DNA from: Mucilaginibacter sp. OK283 | Lineage (GTDB): Bacteria > Bacteroidota > Bacteroidia > Sphingobacteriales > Sphingobacteriaceae | Direction of reading: 5' to 3' | Assembly: GCF_900110415.1 (NCBI RefSeq) | Contig: NZ_FODR01000010.1 | Coordinates: forward strand, 186,001 to 250,000 | Length of the DNA stretch: 64,000 nt | Part shown: piece by piece, positions 18,732-27,292 of the stretch | How positions within the stretch are numbered: position 1 is the stretch's first letter | How the letters are laid out: each line of letters begins with the position of its first letter | Position numbers and translations under genes: made by a program | The notes under the pieces: model-generated | Databases searched by the model: none | Seen by the model: the letters and a program-made list of their open reading frames with translations, nothing else | What the model was told of the DNA's origin: nothing

Positions 18732-18821
18732 AGTAGTAAGTATTTAGTATCAAGTATCAAGACAGCTTCAATAAGTTAATATTATCTTGCTACTTGATAC
18801 TTACTACTTGATACTAAACTT
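18732..18821. repeat. long inverted repeat built from degenerate ~10-base words (AGTATCAAGT type)
   Basis: The left arm at 18732-18762 (words AGTAGTAAGT, TAGTATCAAG, TATCAAGA) is answered by its inverse at 18785-18821 (CTTGCTACTTGATACTTACT...). The right arm runs into the helicase stop codon (18820-18822). Words repeat imperfectly within each arm. It has the same architecture as 26413-26547, 42712-42884 and 43832-43917, but a different sequence. Confidence 0.7.
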
Positions 18822-20664
18822 AGAATCTTCTTTTGCGTTCCGGGCGATCTTCGCGGGGTTTGCCGGAGAAGTCACGGAAGCCACCACTACGACGATCACC
18901 GCCGCCTGAGTTGCTTCTTTCGCCACCACGGTAACCACCACCTTCTCGGCGTTCACCACCACGGTAACCACCTTCACGACGGTCGCCGCCACGGTAACCA
19001 CCACTGCTTTCACGACGGTCGCTGGTGCCTTCGCCGGATACTTCTATCCGTACGGGGCGACCTTTGTACTCGGCGTCTTTAAAGCCTGCGCTTACCTTTT
19101 CAACATCTTCGTTAGGTACTTCAAAGAATGAATAAACACCTTTAACATCTATTTTACCAACGCTGCGGCCGCTAATTTTTGATGTGTTGCAAATGTAACC
19201 TAACAAATCGCCGCGGTTAAATTCATCAACCGAACCTAAGTTTATAAATAAACGGGTGTAAGCAGAGGGGCCGCTTGAAGCACCACGTTCGCCTCGCTCA
19301 CCACGGTCATCCCTATCCCTGCGGCCACCTTCTTCAACGCTTGCGTTAAGGTCTGGCGCGTTTTTGTAATAATCAAGGAAACGGTTAAATTCAATTGATG
19401 CAAAGCGTTTGATAAACTCCTCTTTGCTCATATCCTTAAACTCTTCCATAATACGCGGGATATATTGCTCAATTTGCTGCTCATTAACCTGTACGTTGTG
19501 TACTTTATGAACAATGGAGAATAATTGTTTCTCGCAAACATCAAACCCGGTTGGAATCTCGGCTTTAACAAAGCGCTTACCCAGGGTGCGCTCAATCTGG
19601 CGTATTTTACCTAATTCTTTGGCGTTAATAATGCTGATAGATACACCTGTTTTACCGGCACGGGCTGTACGGCCGCTACGGTGGGTGTAGTTTTCAACCT
19701 CGTCTGGTAACGAGTAGTTAATAACGTGTGTTACATCATTAACATCAATACCACGTGCAGCAACATCAGTAGCAATTAACAATTGCAGGCTGCGCTCGCG
19801 GTAACGTTTCATTACTTTATCGCGTTGCTGTTGCGACAGGTCGCCATGTAACGAATCGGCATTGTAACCGTCTTTGATCAGGGCTTCTGCAATATCCTGC
19901 GTTTCAATTTTGGTACGACAAAATACGATACCAAAAATATCAGGATTAAAATCAACAATACGTTTAAAAGCGGCATACTTATCACGGGCACGTACAATGT
20001 AGTACTCGTGCTCAATATTGGCATTGCCGGTGTTTTTTGTGCCCATGGTAAGCTCAAATGGCTCGTGCATGTACTTTTTCGCTATACGGCGAACTTCAGT
20101 TGGCATGGTGGCCGAAAACAGCCAGGTTTTTTTCTCGTCCGGAGTGGTAGATAAGATATTATCAATGTCTTCCTGAAAGCCCATATTGAGCATTTCATCA
20201 GCTTCATCCAATACTACAAATTTTACCTTCGAAAAATCTATCGCCTTACGGTTAATGATATCAAGCATACGGCCTGGTGTGGCCACAACGATCTGTACGC
20301 CGCGTTTAATCTGGCGTAACTGATCCATAATGCTTGCTCCGCCATAAACGGCCACAACGTGAACGTTGTCCATTTTTTTGGAGTAATTTTTAATGTCGTT
20401 CGTGATCTGTAAACAAAGTTCACGTGTTGGGCATAAAACAAGTGCCTGTGGATGATTTTCTTCAAAATCCAACAGCTCTAATAATGGTAGGCCAAAGGCA
20501 GCAGTCTTACCGGTCCCGGTTTGGGCTAATCCGACAAAATCGTTGCTGCCTGTTAACAATACCGGAATTGACTGTTCCTGGATTGGCGTTGGGTTTTCAA
20601 ACCCTAACTCAGAGATGGCATTAACAATATCATGACGGATTCCCAGTTCAATAAATGGGTTCAT
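18820..20664 (-). CDS. DEAD-box ATP-dependent RNA helicase (CsdA/DeaD type)
   Basis: A 614-residue helicase. The Q-motif region is GFENPTPIQEQ (21-31), Walker A AQTGTGKT (47-54), PTREL 79-83, ATPGR 128-132, DEAD 153-156, SAT about 195, then domain 2 with HGDLSQQQR, ATDVAARGID and HRSGRTARAG. A DbpA-type RNA-binding domain follows (about 470-545; FINLGSVDEFNRGDLLGYI). The last ~65 residues are an Arg/Gly repeat tail (GGYRGG/RREGG units). These proteins remodel rRNA and mRNA structure in ribosome assembly and cold growth. A hairpin lies just upstream of the start. Confidence 0.95.
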   Translation of the reverse strand: MNPFIELGIRHDIVNAISELGFENPTPIQEQSIPVLLTGSNDFVGLAQTGTGKTAAFGLPLLELLDFEENHPQALVLCPTRELCLQITNDIKNYSKKMDNVHVVAVYGGASIMDQLRQIKRGVQIVVATPGRMLDIINRKAIDFSKVKFVVLDEADEMLNMGFQEDIDNILSTTPDEKKTWLFSATMPTEVRRIAKKYMHEPFELTMGTKNTGNANIEHEYYIVRARDKYAAFKRIVDFNPDIFGIVFCRTKIETQDIAEALIKDGYNADSLHGDLSQQQRDKVMKRYRERSLQLLIATDVAARGIDVNDVTHVINYSLPDEVENYTHRSGRTARAGKTGVSISIINAKELGKIRQIERTLGKRFVKAEIPTGFDVCEKQLFSIVHKVHNVQVNEQQIEQYIPRIMEEFKDMSKEEFIKRFASIEFNRFLDYYKNAPDLNASVEEGGRRDRDDRGERGERGASSGPSAYTRLFINLGSVDEFNRGDLLGYICNTSKISGRSVGKIDVKGVYSFFEVPNEDVEKVSAGFKDAEYKGRPVRIEVSGEGTSDRRESSGGYRGGDRREGGYRGGERREGGGYRGGERSNSGGGDRRSGGFRDFSGKPREDRPERKRRF

Positions 20665-20978
20665 GAATTAAAATAACGAATTTGGCAACATCGCCAAATC
20701 GGGCGCAAAGATAGCGCTAATATTTTACAAAAGCAATAAGTATATGCAGTCAAAATCGCTTTTGAGTAATCTATTTTGATTTTGGCGGTAATAGCTTTTG
20801 AAATAGCAACTTAATTATGGATTTTGTAAATTTTACTGATCAATCCGGGAGTACCGGACGTATTTTGGATTGGATTAAAAACAGGTGTTATCGCTTTTTT
20901 TTGCCTTTTGTAGCAAAGCTATCCAAGCACAGGTTTTTAATTTGCACTATTACTTGTTAAAACTTTGCTTATATAATA
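20665..20978. other. 314-bp intergenic stretch, no supported gene
   Basis: Between the helicase start and the DUF4293 stop. Besides the leader hairpin it contains a 47-codon plus-strand open frame (20817-20960; MDFVNFTDQSGSTGRILDW...), with no ribosome site, odd composition and no recognisable family. The helicase promoter should lie here; I see no confident TAnnTTTG match. Confidence 0.5.
20680..20699 (-). promoter_or_regulatory. 5' leader hairpin of the RNA helicase gene
   Basis: ATTTGGC (20680-20686) and GCCAAAT (20693-20699) form a 7-bp stem with a 6-nt loop, 16 nt upstream of the helicase ATG on the minus strand. A structure this close to the start could limit ribosome access and be opened by the helicase itself. 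This is inference from position. Confidence 0.4.
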
Positions 20979-21449
20979 CTATCTTAACCTATCGGCAGAT
21001 TTGATTAGCTTTTCATCATTTTTGATACCCTTGGTGGCCAATAGCAGCATAATAATGCTTATTGATGTTAGGAACAAACCAATTCCCATTGTATGCGTAT
21101 CTAATTGAACGCCTTCGCCTACCGCTTTTTTTACAGTTTGCGCCATCCAGAAACTGTAGCCAAACAATACCAATATAGCGCCATAGCAAAAAGCCAGTTG
21201 CTGCTTGCGGTTTTTGAAAAGGAAAATTATAACAAGTGGTATAAGCGCCACTACAGCCGTTATGGCCGTAAGCGCCGTAAAAGATTCGATATGTTTTTGC
21301 GCGCCGTTAACATCCTGAAAAATGCCGGTGACGGTAATAGTTACAGGGACATTATTTACGTAAACGTTATGGGCCAGCGGGAAAAAGTAAAGGGCAAACA
21401 AAACCAGGCTGGCTGCAAGCAGGTAAATGCTTTGTATTCGTTGTAGCAT
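20979..21449 (-). CDS. DUF4293 family integral membrane protein
   Basis: A 156-residue protein with four predicted membrane helices (about 5-25, 58-78, 86-105, 122-142). It starts MLQRIQSIYLLAASLVLFALYF, characteristic of the Bacteroidota-restricted DUF4293 family. The loop between helices 1 and 2 is probably extracytoplasmic and the C-terminal tail (KNDEKLIKSADRLR) cytoplasmic. It is often found near housekeeping genes; function unknown. It appears monocistronic here. Confidence 0.85.
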   Translation of the reverse strand: MLQRIQSIYLLAASLVLFALYFFPLAHNVYVNNVPVTITVTGIFQDVNGAQKHIESFTALTAITAVVALIPLVIIFLFKNRKQQLAFCYGAILVLFGYSFWMAQTVKKAVGEGVQLDTHTMGIGLFLTSISIIMLLLATKGIKNDEKLIKSADRLR

Positions 21450-21580
21450 AATGTTAAAAATATAATGGCAAATATAGTTGTTTTAGCCATTGCGTTATTG
21501 TTTTTTAATGGAGATGTAATTTGCTTTTTATGATAATTATTATAGTATCTTTAAACAGATTTTCCAATAATTATTAAGCG

Positions 21581-22114
21581 ATGACCCCAAGCCCTGATAA
21601 AAACCTATCGCCACAGGAGGTGAAGTTTGAAGATGCGCATCTTAAAAAAATTTTCCTCGAACACTTAAACAGCATTTATTGCGGCAAGCTGCATCTTATT
21701 CATTTTTTTGAGGAGATAAAAACCCTGGCAACACTGCAATATTTAAAAAATGCCATACAGGATTGCAGTGATGATGCTGAAAACCAGATGGTACACATTG
21801 ACGGGATATTTAGCGCGATAGGCGAAGATCAATCAAAAATAAGCGTACTGGGCATGAAAGCCATGACGCTTGAAGCCTATATAACTGCCATCCGGTCGGG
21901 CAAAACGCCTATGGAGCGAGATGTTTTTATTGTATTTTATCTGCAACTAGTTGAAGGTATCGAGGTTACATATTTTAAGGTGCTGAAGAACCTGGCGAAG
22001 GCGATAGGTTACAGTAACACTTTTTTAGATAAACCATTTAAACAGGCAGTAGAAGACAAGCTAATGTTTGAAGGTATTTATAAAGAATACATAACCCAGC
22101 CATCTGCCGGTTAA
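21581..22114 (+). CDS. DUF892 (YciE-type) ferritin-like protein
   Basis: A 177-residue helical protein. FLEHLNSIYCGKLHLIHFFEEI (about 26-47) and the later helices with HIDGIFSAIGEDQS match the DUF892/YciE ferritin-like family, four-helix bundles with potential di-iron ligands and a stress-response association. In DUF892 the first helix usually reads LxDLYxAExQ; here Asp/Glu positions are partly replaced (NSIYCGKLH), so the metal site may be altered. No neighbouring stress genes are present. It is transcribed away from DUF4293. Confidence 0.7.
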   Translation: MTPSPDKNLSPQEVKFEDAHLKKIFLEHLNSIYCGKLHLIHFFEEIKTLATLQYLKNAIQDCSDDAENQMVHIDGIFSAIGEDQSKISVLGMKAMTLEAYITAIRSGKTPMERDVFIVFYLQLVEGIEVTYFKVLKNLAKAIGYSNTFLDKPFKQAVEDKLMFEGIYKEYITQPSAG

Positions 22115-22479
22115 ACAATAGCTTCCGGTAAAAAAATGAATAATATTTAGTTTGTTGATTATTAGATAAAGATAGCTGATAGTCAAATGTTCCGTGTCCT
22201 GCCTGTTCCAGGGCATTTTTGTAGAATGGTACCACCGCTGCCGCGAGTTTTTGTGGCTAATAGCTGCCTCGTACCTGCCCTTGATAAAGGTGTTTTTCGC
22301 AACATATCATTTCTTTCTCCCAGATTGATAATCATCTATCAAAATGATAGGCAATATTCATCAATTAAATCCATTTTGTCGCTGATGTTAAATGTTAATT
22401 AACTGTAATTCAGTTATTTGATAGGTGTTGTCATTTATTGGCATCTACTTGGTAAAGCTCTCTGCAAAAACATAAGAAT
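22115..22479 (+). other. 365-bp upstream region of the kdp locus
   Basis: There is no gene that I can support. The part nearest kdp is AT-rich (22330-22450) and should contain the promoter. The section around 22200-22300 is richer in GC and has several CTGCC/GGCA-type complementary words (CTGCCGCG, TAGCTGCCTCG), so a structured 5' leader is conceivable. I could not match it to the c-di-AMP (ydaO) riboswitch or another known K+-linked riboswitch by eye. Confidence 0.4.
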
Positions 22480-22572
22480 ATGGATATTTTACAGATTGCA
22501 ATTTACATAGTGACTTTCGTGGTCATATTCTGGATCTTCTTCAAATCAGTTAATTACTTCGAAAAAATCTAA
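22480..22572 (+). CDS. 30-residue single-helix membrane peptide at the head of the kdp operon
   Basis: ATG at 22480, TAA at 22570-22572, giving MDILQIAIYIVTFVV then IFWIFFKSVNYFEKI. Residues 4-21 form one hydrophobic helix, with a short charged C-terminal tail. The kdpF start is 5 bp downstream and kdpA follows, so it is probably translated as part of the kdp operon. Its size and topology resemble KdpF, but the sequence differs and a real kdpF follows, so it would be an additional small subunit or stabiliser. Small ORFs like this are commonly missed by gene callers. Confidence 0.6.
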   Translation: MDILQIAIYIVTFVVIFWIFFKSVNYFEKI

Positions 22573-22577
22573 TCATC

Positions 22578-22655
22578 ATGATCGCATTATTCATCGTGGC
22601 AGTGGCTGTGTTTGTATACATGGTGTATGTGCTGCTTAAACCCGAAAAATTTTAA
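22578..22655 (+). CDS. kdpF: K+-transporting ATPase small subunit KdpF
   Basis: A 25-residue peptide, MIALFIVAVAVFVYMVYVLLKPEKF. One membrane helix ends in the LLKPEKF signature of KdpF, which stabilises the KdpABC complex in the inner membrane. It lies 11 bp upstream of kdpA. It is too short for most ORF tracks. Confidence 0.85.
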   Translation: MIALFIVAVAVFVYMVYVLLKPEKF

Positions 22656-22666
22656 ACTATTAAACC

Positions 22667-24382
22667 ATGAACACTGAAATTTCAGGTGTAATTTTTACTT
22701 ACCTGCTCACGCTGGCAATAGCCATCCCCCTGGGCCGTTACATCGCCCGCATTTTTAAGGGCGAAAAAACCTGGCTCGACTTTTTAGCCCCGTTTGAACG
22801 TTTCATTTTTCGTTTCAGCGGCATTGATGCCAAAAAGGAAATGAACTGGAAACAGCATTTATTTGCCCTGCTTACTATCAATAGCGTATGGCTTATTTAT
22901 GCATTTGTTTGCTTAATGGCACAAGGCCACCTGCCACTTAACCCGGATGCAAATCCTGGCCAGTCGCCCGATACGGCTTTTAACACCGCCATCAGTTTTT
23001 TGGTAAACTGTAACTTACAGCACTACTCGGGCGAAAGCGGCGCCACTTACTTTACACAGCACTTTGTGTTTATGTTCCTGCACTTTGTATCGGCAGCTAC
23101 CGGTATTGCAGCGCTGGTTGTGCTGTACAGGGCCCTGAAAGATAAAGTGACCGATAAACTGGGTAACTTTTGGGATTACTTTGTAAAAGCCATTACCCGT
23201 ATATTATTGCCTATTTCATTTGTAATAGCTGTCATCTTCGCCTTTAACGGCATGACTACCAGCTATGCAGGTAAAGATACTTTCATTAGCATGCAGGGCG
23301 ATACCGTTCATGTATCCCGCGGCCCGGTTGCTGCACTGGTAGCTATTAAACACTTAGGTACAAACGGTGGTGGCTGGTTTGGTGCAAACTCTGCCCACCC
23401 TATCGAAAACCCTAACTACTTAACCAACACAGTTGAGTTGGTTGCACAGCTTATTATTCCTATAGCGCTGGTATTTGCCCTGGGCTTTTACCTTAATAAA
23501 AAGAAATTTGCTTACGTAATTTTCGGGGTGATGACGCTGGGAATGCTCATGCTGATGATACCAACCATTAATGCCGAACTAAACGGCAACCCGGCTATAA
23601 CCCACATGGGTGTTAGCCAGCCTACCGGTGCTATGGAGGGCAAGGAAGTAAGGTTTGGACCGGCCAATTCCGCATACTGGAGCATAATGACTACTGTTAC
23701 TTCAACAGGTTCGGTAAACTCCATGCATGATAGTACCATGCCTTTATCAGGTTGTATGCAATTGCTGGGTATGATGGTTAATTGCTTTTATGGCGGTGTG
23801 GGTGTTGGTTTCCTTAATTTTTACATCTTTATCATCATCGCGGTATTTATATCGGGCCTGATGGTAGGCCGTACACCGGAGTTCCTGGGCCGCAAAATTG
23901 AAGCCCGGGAAATGAAGGTAGCTTCGCTGATTGCTTTATTACACCCATTCATCATATTGGTAGGCTTAGCCGTATCATCATACGTGGTGGTACACATGCC
24001 TGGTGCCGATTGGGCAGTAAAACCGTCAACATGGTTAAATAACCCCGGTAACCACGGTTTTTCTGAAATGCTGTATGAGTATACTTCAGCAGCGGCCAAC
24101 AACGGTTCGGGTTTTGAAGGGTTGGGCGATGGTAACATTTTTTGGAACGTAACTACCGGTATTGTAATGGTGCTGGGCAGGTTTTTACCAATAATTGGTC
24201 CGCTGGCTATAGCTGGTTTATTGGCCAATAAAAAATACATTCCTGAATCTGCCGGAACACTTAAAAGCGATACCTCAACTTTTGGGTTAATGATATTCGC
24301 GGTGATTGTAATTATAGCCGCCCTGTCGTTTTTTCCTGCACTGGCTTTAGGTCCAATTGCTGAACATTTTTCACTTAGATAA
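22667..24382 (+). CDS. kdpA: K+-transporting P-type ATPase subunit KdpA
   Basis: A 571-residue K+-binding and channel-like subunit of KdpFABC. About ten membrane helices surround four pore loops recognisable as NCNLQHYSGESG, GTNGGGWFGANSAHPIENP, TTVTSTGSVNSMHDS and AAANNGSGFEG, the selectivity-filter repeats of the SKT superfamily. Length and motifs are canonical. kdpB follows 2 bp after the stop. Confidence 0.97.
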   Translation: MNTEISGVIFTYLLTLAIAIPLGRYIARIFKGEKTWLDFLAPFERFIFRFSGIDAKKEMNWKQHLFALLTINSVWLIYAFVCLMAQGHLPLNPDANPGQSPDTAFNTAISFLVNCNLQHYSGESGATYFTQHFVFMFLHFVSAATGIAALVVLYRALKDKVTDKLGNFWDYFVKAITRILLPISFVIAVIFAFNGMTTSYAGKDTFISMQGDTVHVSRGPVAALVAIKHLGTNGGGWFGANSAHPIENPNYLTNTVELVAQLIIPIALVFALGFYLNKKKFAYVIFGVMTLGMLMLMIPTINAELNGNPAITHMGVSQPTGAMEGKEVRFGPANSAYWSIMTTVTSTGSVNSMHDSTMPLSGCMQLLGMMVNCFYGGVGVGFLNFYIFIIIAVFISGLMVGRTPEFLGRKIEAREMKVASLIALLHPFIILVGLAVSSYVVVHMPGADWAVKPSTWLNNPGNHGFSEMLYEYTSAAANNGSGFEGLGDGNIFWNVTTGIVMVLGRFLPIIGPLAIAGLLANKKYIPESAGTLKSDTSTFGLMIFAVIVIIAALSFFPALALGPIAEHFSLR

Positions 24383-24384
24383 TC

Positions 24385-26412
24385 ATGAAAACCTCAAATA
24401 CATTATTTCAGGGCGATCAGATGAAAGAGGCTTTTAAACAGTCGTTCATCAAACTAAACCCACGCATACTGTTCCGTAACCCGGTTATGTTTACCGTTGA
24501 AATAGGAACGGCAGTAATGCTTATTGTAACTATATTTTCCTTTGCAAATAAAGGACAGGGCAGCTTTGCCTATAACTTCACCGTGTTTTTGGTACTGTTG
24601 CTTACCGTACTTTTTGCCAACTTTGCCGAAGCTATCGCCGAAGCACGTGGTAAAGCCCAGGCCGAAAGCCTGCGCAAAACCCGCGAGGAAACTCCCGCCC
24701 GCTTACTGGTTAACGGTAAGGAAACCATGGTAATGTCGAGCCAGTTAAAAAAAGGCGATGTGTTTATATGCGAAACAGGCGACAATATCCCTACCGATGG
24801 CGAGATTATTGAAGGTATTGCTACCATCGACGAATCGGCCATCACAGGTGAATCTGCCCCGGTTATCCGCGAATCTGGCGGTGATAAATCGTCGGTAACA
24901 GGTGGTACCAAAGTATTATCTGATAAGATAAAGGTTATGGTAACCACCCAGCCCGGCGAAAGCTTTCTGGATAAGATGATTGCGCTGGTTGAAGGTGCAT
25001 CGCGCCAGAAAACACCAAACGAGATAGCTTTAACTATCCTGCTTGCAGGCTTTACGCTCATCTTTGTTATTGTGTGCGTTACCCTGAAACCTTTTGGCGA
25101 TTATTCAAATACCCCGATAACAATTGCCGCATTCATCTCATTATTTGTTTGTCTTATTCCGACCACTATCGGTGGCCTGTTATCGGCCATCGGTATTGCC
25201 GGGATGGATAGGGCATTACGCGCAAATGTGATAACCAAAAGCGGTAAAGCGGTTGAAACTGCAGGCGATTTGGATACCTTGTTATTAGATAAAACAGGTA
25301 CCATTACCATTGGTAACCGTAAGGCAACCAATTTTTATCCCGCCACAGGTGTTAGCAACGCCAGCTTTGTAGCCGCATGTGTATTAAGTTCTCTGGCCGA
25401 TGAAACCCCCGAAGGTAAATCGATAGTGGAACTTGCCCATGAGGATAAAACCTTATCTAAAGTGGTTGCCCCCGCAAATTCGGTATTTATAAAATTTACC
25501 GCCGAAACCCGCTCAAGCGGTTTGGATACACCCGATGGTTTACGCATCCGTAAAGGGGCTTTTGATTCCATTCGTAACATTGCCTTAAAGGCTGGTCACG
25601 CATTCCCAACCGAGGTTGAGGATAACGTTAAAAAAATCTCATCAAATGGTGGCACACCGCTGGTAGTATCGCAAAACGAGGAGATAATGGGTGTAATTGA
25701 ATTACAGGACATTATTAAACCAGGCATTGCCGAACGCTTTGACCGCCTGCGTAAAATGGGCGTTAAAACGGTAATGGTTACTGGTGATAACCCTTTAACT
25801 GCCAAATTTATTGCTGAAAAAGCAGGTGTGGATGATTTTATTGCCGAGGCTAAGCCCGAGGATAAAATGAACTACATTAAAAAAGAACAACAAGGTGGCA
25901 AACTGGTAGCCATGATGGGCGACGGTACAAACGATGCCCCAGCCTTAGCCCAGGCCGATGTTGGTGTAGCCATGAACAGCGGCACCCAGGCAGCCAAAGA
26001 AGCCGGTAACATGGTTGATTTGGATAACGACCCAACCAAGCTGATTGAGATTGTGGAAATTGGTAAACAATTACTGATGACCCGCGGTACGCTTACCACC
26101 TTCTCGATAGCCAATGACGTAGCCAAGTACTTTGCTATTGTTCCGGCCTTATTCATGGTATCTATACCATCATTAAGGGCGCTTAATATCATGGCATTGC
26201 ACAGCCCCGAATCGGCCATATTATCGGCAGTGATATTTAATGCCATCATTATCCCGTTGCTGATACCGTTGGCCTTACGTGGTGTAGAATATAAACCGAT
26301 AGGTGCCAGTGCGTTGCTACGCCGTAACCTGTTGATTTATGGCCTTGGTGGTATACTGATACCATTTATCGGTATTAAATTAATTGACCTTGCCGTAGGC
26401 GTATTTATATAG
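24385..26412 (+). CDS. kdpB: K+-transporting P-type ATPase catalytic subunit KdpB
   Basis: A 675-residue P-type ATPase that energises high-affinity K+ uptake. TGES is at 154-157, the membrane motif LIPTTIGGLLSAIG at 258-270, and the phosphorylation site LDKTGTITIG has D302. The nucleotide and hinge motifs FTAETRSSGLD, KGAFDSI, MVTGDNPLTAKFIAEKAG and MMGDGTNDAPALAQADVGVAM are all present. Length is normal. A 144-bp repeat-filled spacer separates it from kdpC, which is unusual for this operon. Confidence 0.98.
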   Translation: MKTSNTLFQGDQMKEAFKQSFIKLNPRILFRNPVMFTVEIGTAVMLIVTIFSFANKGQGSFAYNFTVFLVLLLTVLFANFAEAIAEARGKAQAESLRKTREETPARLLVNGKETMVMSSQLKKGDVFICETGDNIPTDGEIIEGIATIDESAITGESAPVIRESGGDKSSVTGGTKVLSDKIKVMVTTQPGESFLDKMIALVEGASRQKTPNEIALTILLAGFTLIFVIVCVTLKPFGDYSNTPITIAAFISLFVCLIPTTIGGLLSAIGIAGMDRALRANVITKSGKAVETAGDLDTLLLDKTGTITIGNRKATNFYPATGVSNASFVAACVLSSLADETPEGKSIVELAHEDKTLSKVVAPANSVFIKFTAETRSSGLDTPDGLRIRKGAFDSIRNIALKAGHAFPTEVEDNVKKISSNGGTPLVVSQNEEIMGVIELQDIIKPGIAERFDRLRKMGVKTVMVTGDNPLTAKFIAEKAGVDDFIAEAKPEDKMNYIKKEQQGGKLVAMMGDGTNDAPALAQADVGVAMNSGTQAAKEAGNMVDLDNDPTKLIEIVEIGKQLLMTRGTLTTFSIANDVAKYFAIVPALFMVSIPSLRALNIMALHSPESAILSAVIFNAIIIPLLIPLALRGVEYKPIGASALLRRNLLIYGLGGILIPFIGIKLIDLAVGVFI

Positions 26413-26547
26413 AAGAGATTTGAGAGGTGAGATATGAGATTTGAGATAAAAAAAGAATGTCGAAAATCTCATATCAAAGCACTCAGATCCAATTTAAAAG
26501 ATGTGAGATAAGGAAATCTCATATCTCAAGTCTCATATCTCAAATCT
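26413..26547. repeat. long inverted repeat of GAGATATGAGATTTGAGAT words between kdpB and kdpC
   Basis: The left arm (26413-26447) starts immediately after the kdpB TAG and consists of degenerate words GAGATTTGAG, AGGTGAGATAT, GAGATTTGAGAT. The right arm (26512-26547) is its inverse (AAATCTCATATCTCAAG, TCTCATATCTCAAATCT). An extra partial inverse (AAATCTCATATCAAAG) occurs near 26464. It would form a hairpin of more than 30 bp inside the operon mRNA and could lower kdpC relative to kdpB or act as a processing site. Confidence 0.75.
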
Positions 26548-26556
26548 AAAAAGAAA

Positions 26557-27123
26557 ATGAAAACATATTTGTTGCCATCAATCAAGTTAACTATCATCCT
26601 GATAGTAATTACAGCCGGTATTTATCCATTAGCTATAGCCGGTGTTGGTAAATTGACTCCCGGCCATGGCGATGGGGAAACCGTAACATACAAAGGCCGC
26701 GTAGTTGGTTATGCCAACGAAGGTCAAAAATTTACTAAGGACGAATACTTCTGGAGCCGCCCGTCGGCTGTTGATTATAACGCTGCCGGTTCGGGAGGTT
26801 CAAACAAAGGCCCTTCAAACCCCGATTATTTGAAACAGGTTGAAGGCCGCATCCAGGATTTTTTAAAGCATAATCCCGGTGTAACCCGTGCCCAGATCCC
26901 TGCCGAACTGGTTACCGCATCGGGTAGTGGGTTAGATCCTGATCTTTCGCCTGCAGGCGCAAAGGTACAGGTAGCCCGTGTTGCCAAAGTACGTGGCCTA
27001 TCTGCCGATGTTGTAACCAAACTGGTTGATGAGCATACCGAAAAACCATTATTTGGCTTATTTGGCCCATCAAAAGTAAACGTACTGAAGTTGAATGTAG
27101 CATTGGACGAGCTAAAGAAATAG
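26557..27123 (+). CDS. kdpC: K+-transporting ATPase subunit KdpC
   Basis: A 188-residue subunit with one N-terminal membrane helix (about 7-30; LTIILIVITAGIYPLAIAGV) and a periplasmic domain. Signatures are YFWSRPSAVDYNAAGSGGSN, GPSNPDYL, PAELVTASGSGLDPDLSP and LVDEHTEKPLFGLFG. KdpC is a periplasmic chaperone-like subunit required for KdpAB function. Separated from kdpB by a repeat element; the operon order FABC is otherwise standard. Confidence 0.97.
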   Translation: MKTYLLPSIKLTIILIVITAGIYPLAIAGVGKLTPGHGDGETVTYKGRVVGYANEGQKFTKDEYFWSRPSAVDYNAAGSGGSNKGPSNPDYLKQVEGRIQDFLKHNPGVTRAQIPAELVTASGSGLDPDLSPAGAKVQVARVAKVRGLSADVVTKLVDEHTEKPLFGLFGPSKVNVLKLNVALDELKK

Positions 27124-27160
27124 CCCTCTTTAAGTAGTTAAAAAAAGCGGGGCCAAGTGC

Positions 27161-27264
27161 TATTCCCTTCTTGAGAGGGGGGAGGGGTGTGTTTAACCCG
27201 CGAAATGGCATAACACACCCCTGCTACCGCACAATCCCAACGCACCCCCTCTCGAGAGGGGAAC
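27161..27264. repeat. palindromic element (CCCCTCTCGAGAGGGG / AGGGGTGTGTT type)
   Basis: ATTCCCTTCTTGAGAGGGG followed by GGAGGGGTGTGTTTA is mirrored by TAACACACCCCTGC and CACCCCCTCTCGAGAGGGGA. The whole ~104 bp between kdpC and the porin gene is an imperfect hairpin. Repeats of this look are common between genes in Sphingobacteriaceae; no ORF is present. Confidence 0.65.
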
Positions 27265-27292
27265 TGAAAAAGTAAATGATTTTTATACATAA

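Noticed and set aside
18519..18779. 86-codon plus-strand open frame across the intergenic region
   Set aside because: It runs through two repeat elements and has no signal, domain or ribosome site; the composition follows the repeats.
18820..19020. Tandem repeats in the helicase 3' end
   Set aside because: They encode the Arg/Gly-rich tail typical of these helicases and are in frame, so they are coding repeats, not a separate element.
20817..20960. 47-codon ORF between the helicase and DUF4293
   Set aside because: No start context and no recognisable family.
22115..22479. Possible K+ or c-di-AMP riboswitch upstream of kdp
   Set aside because: I could not match the conserved cores of ydaO or other known classes by eye; a covariance-model search would decide it.
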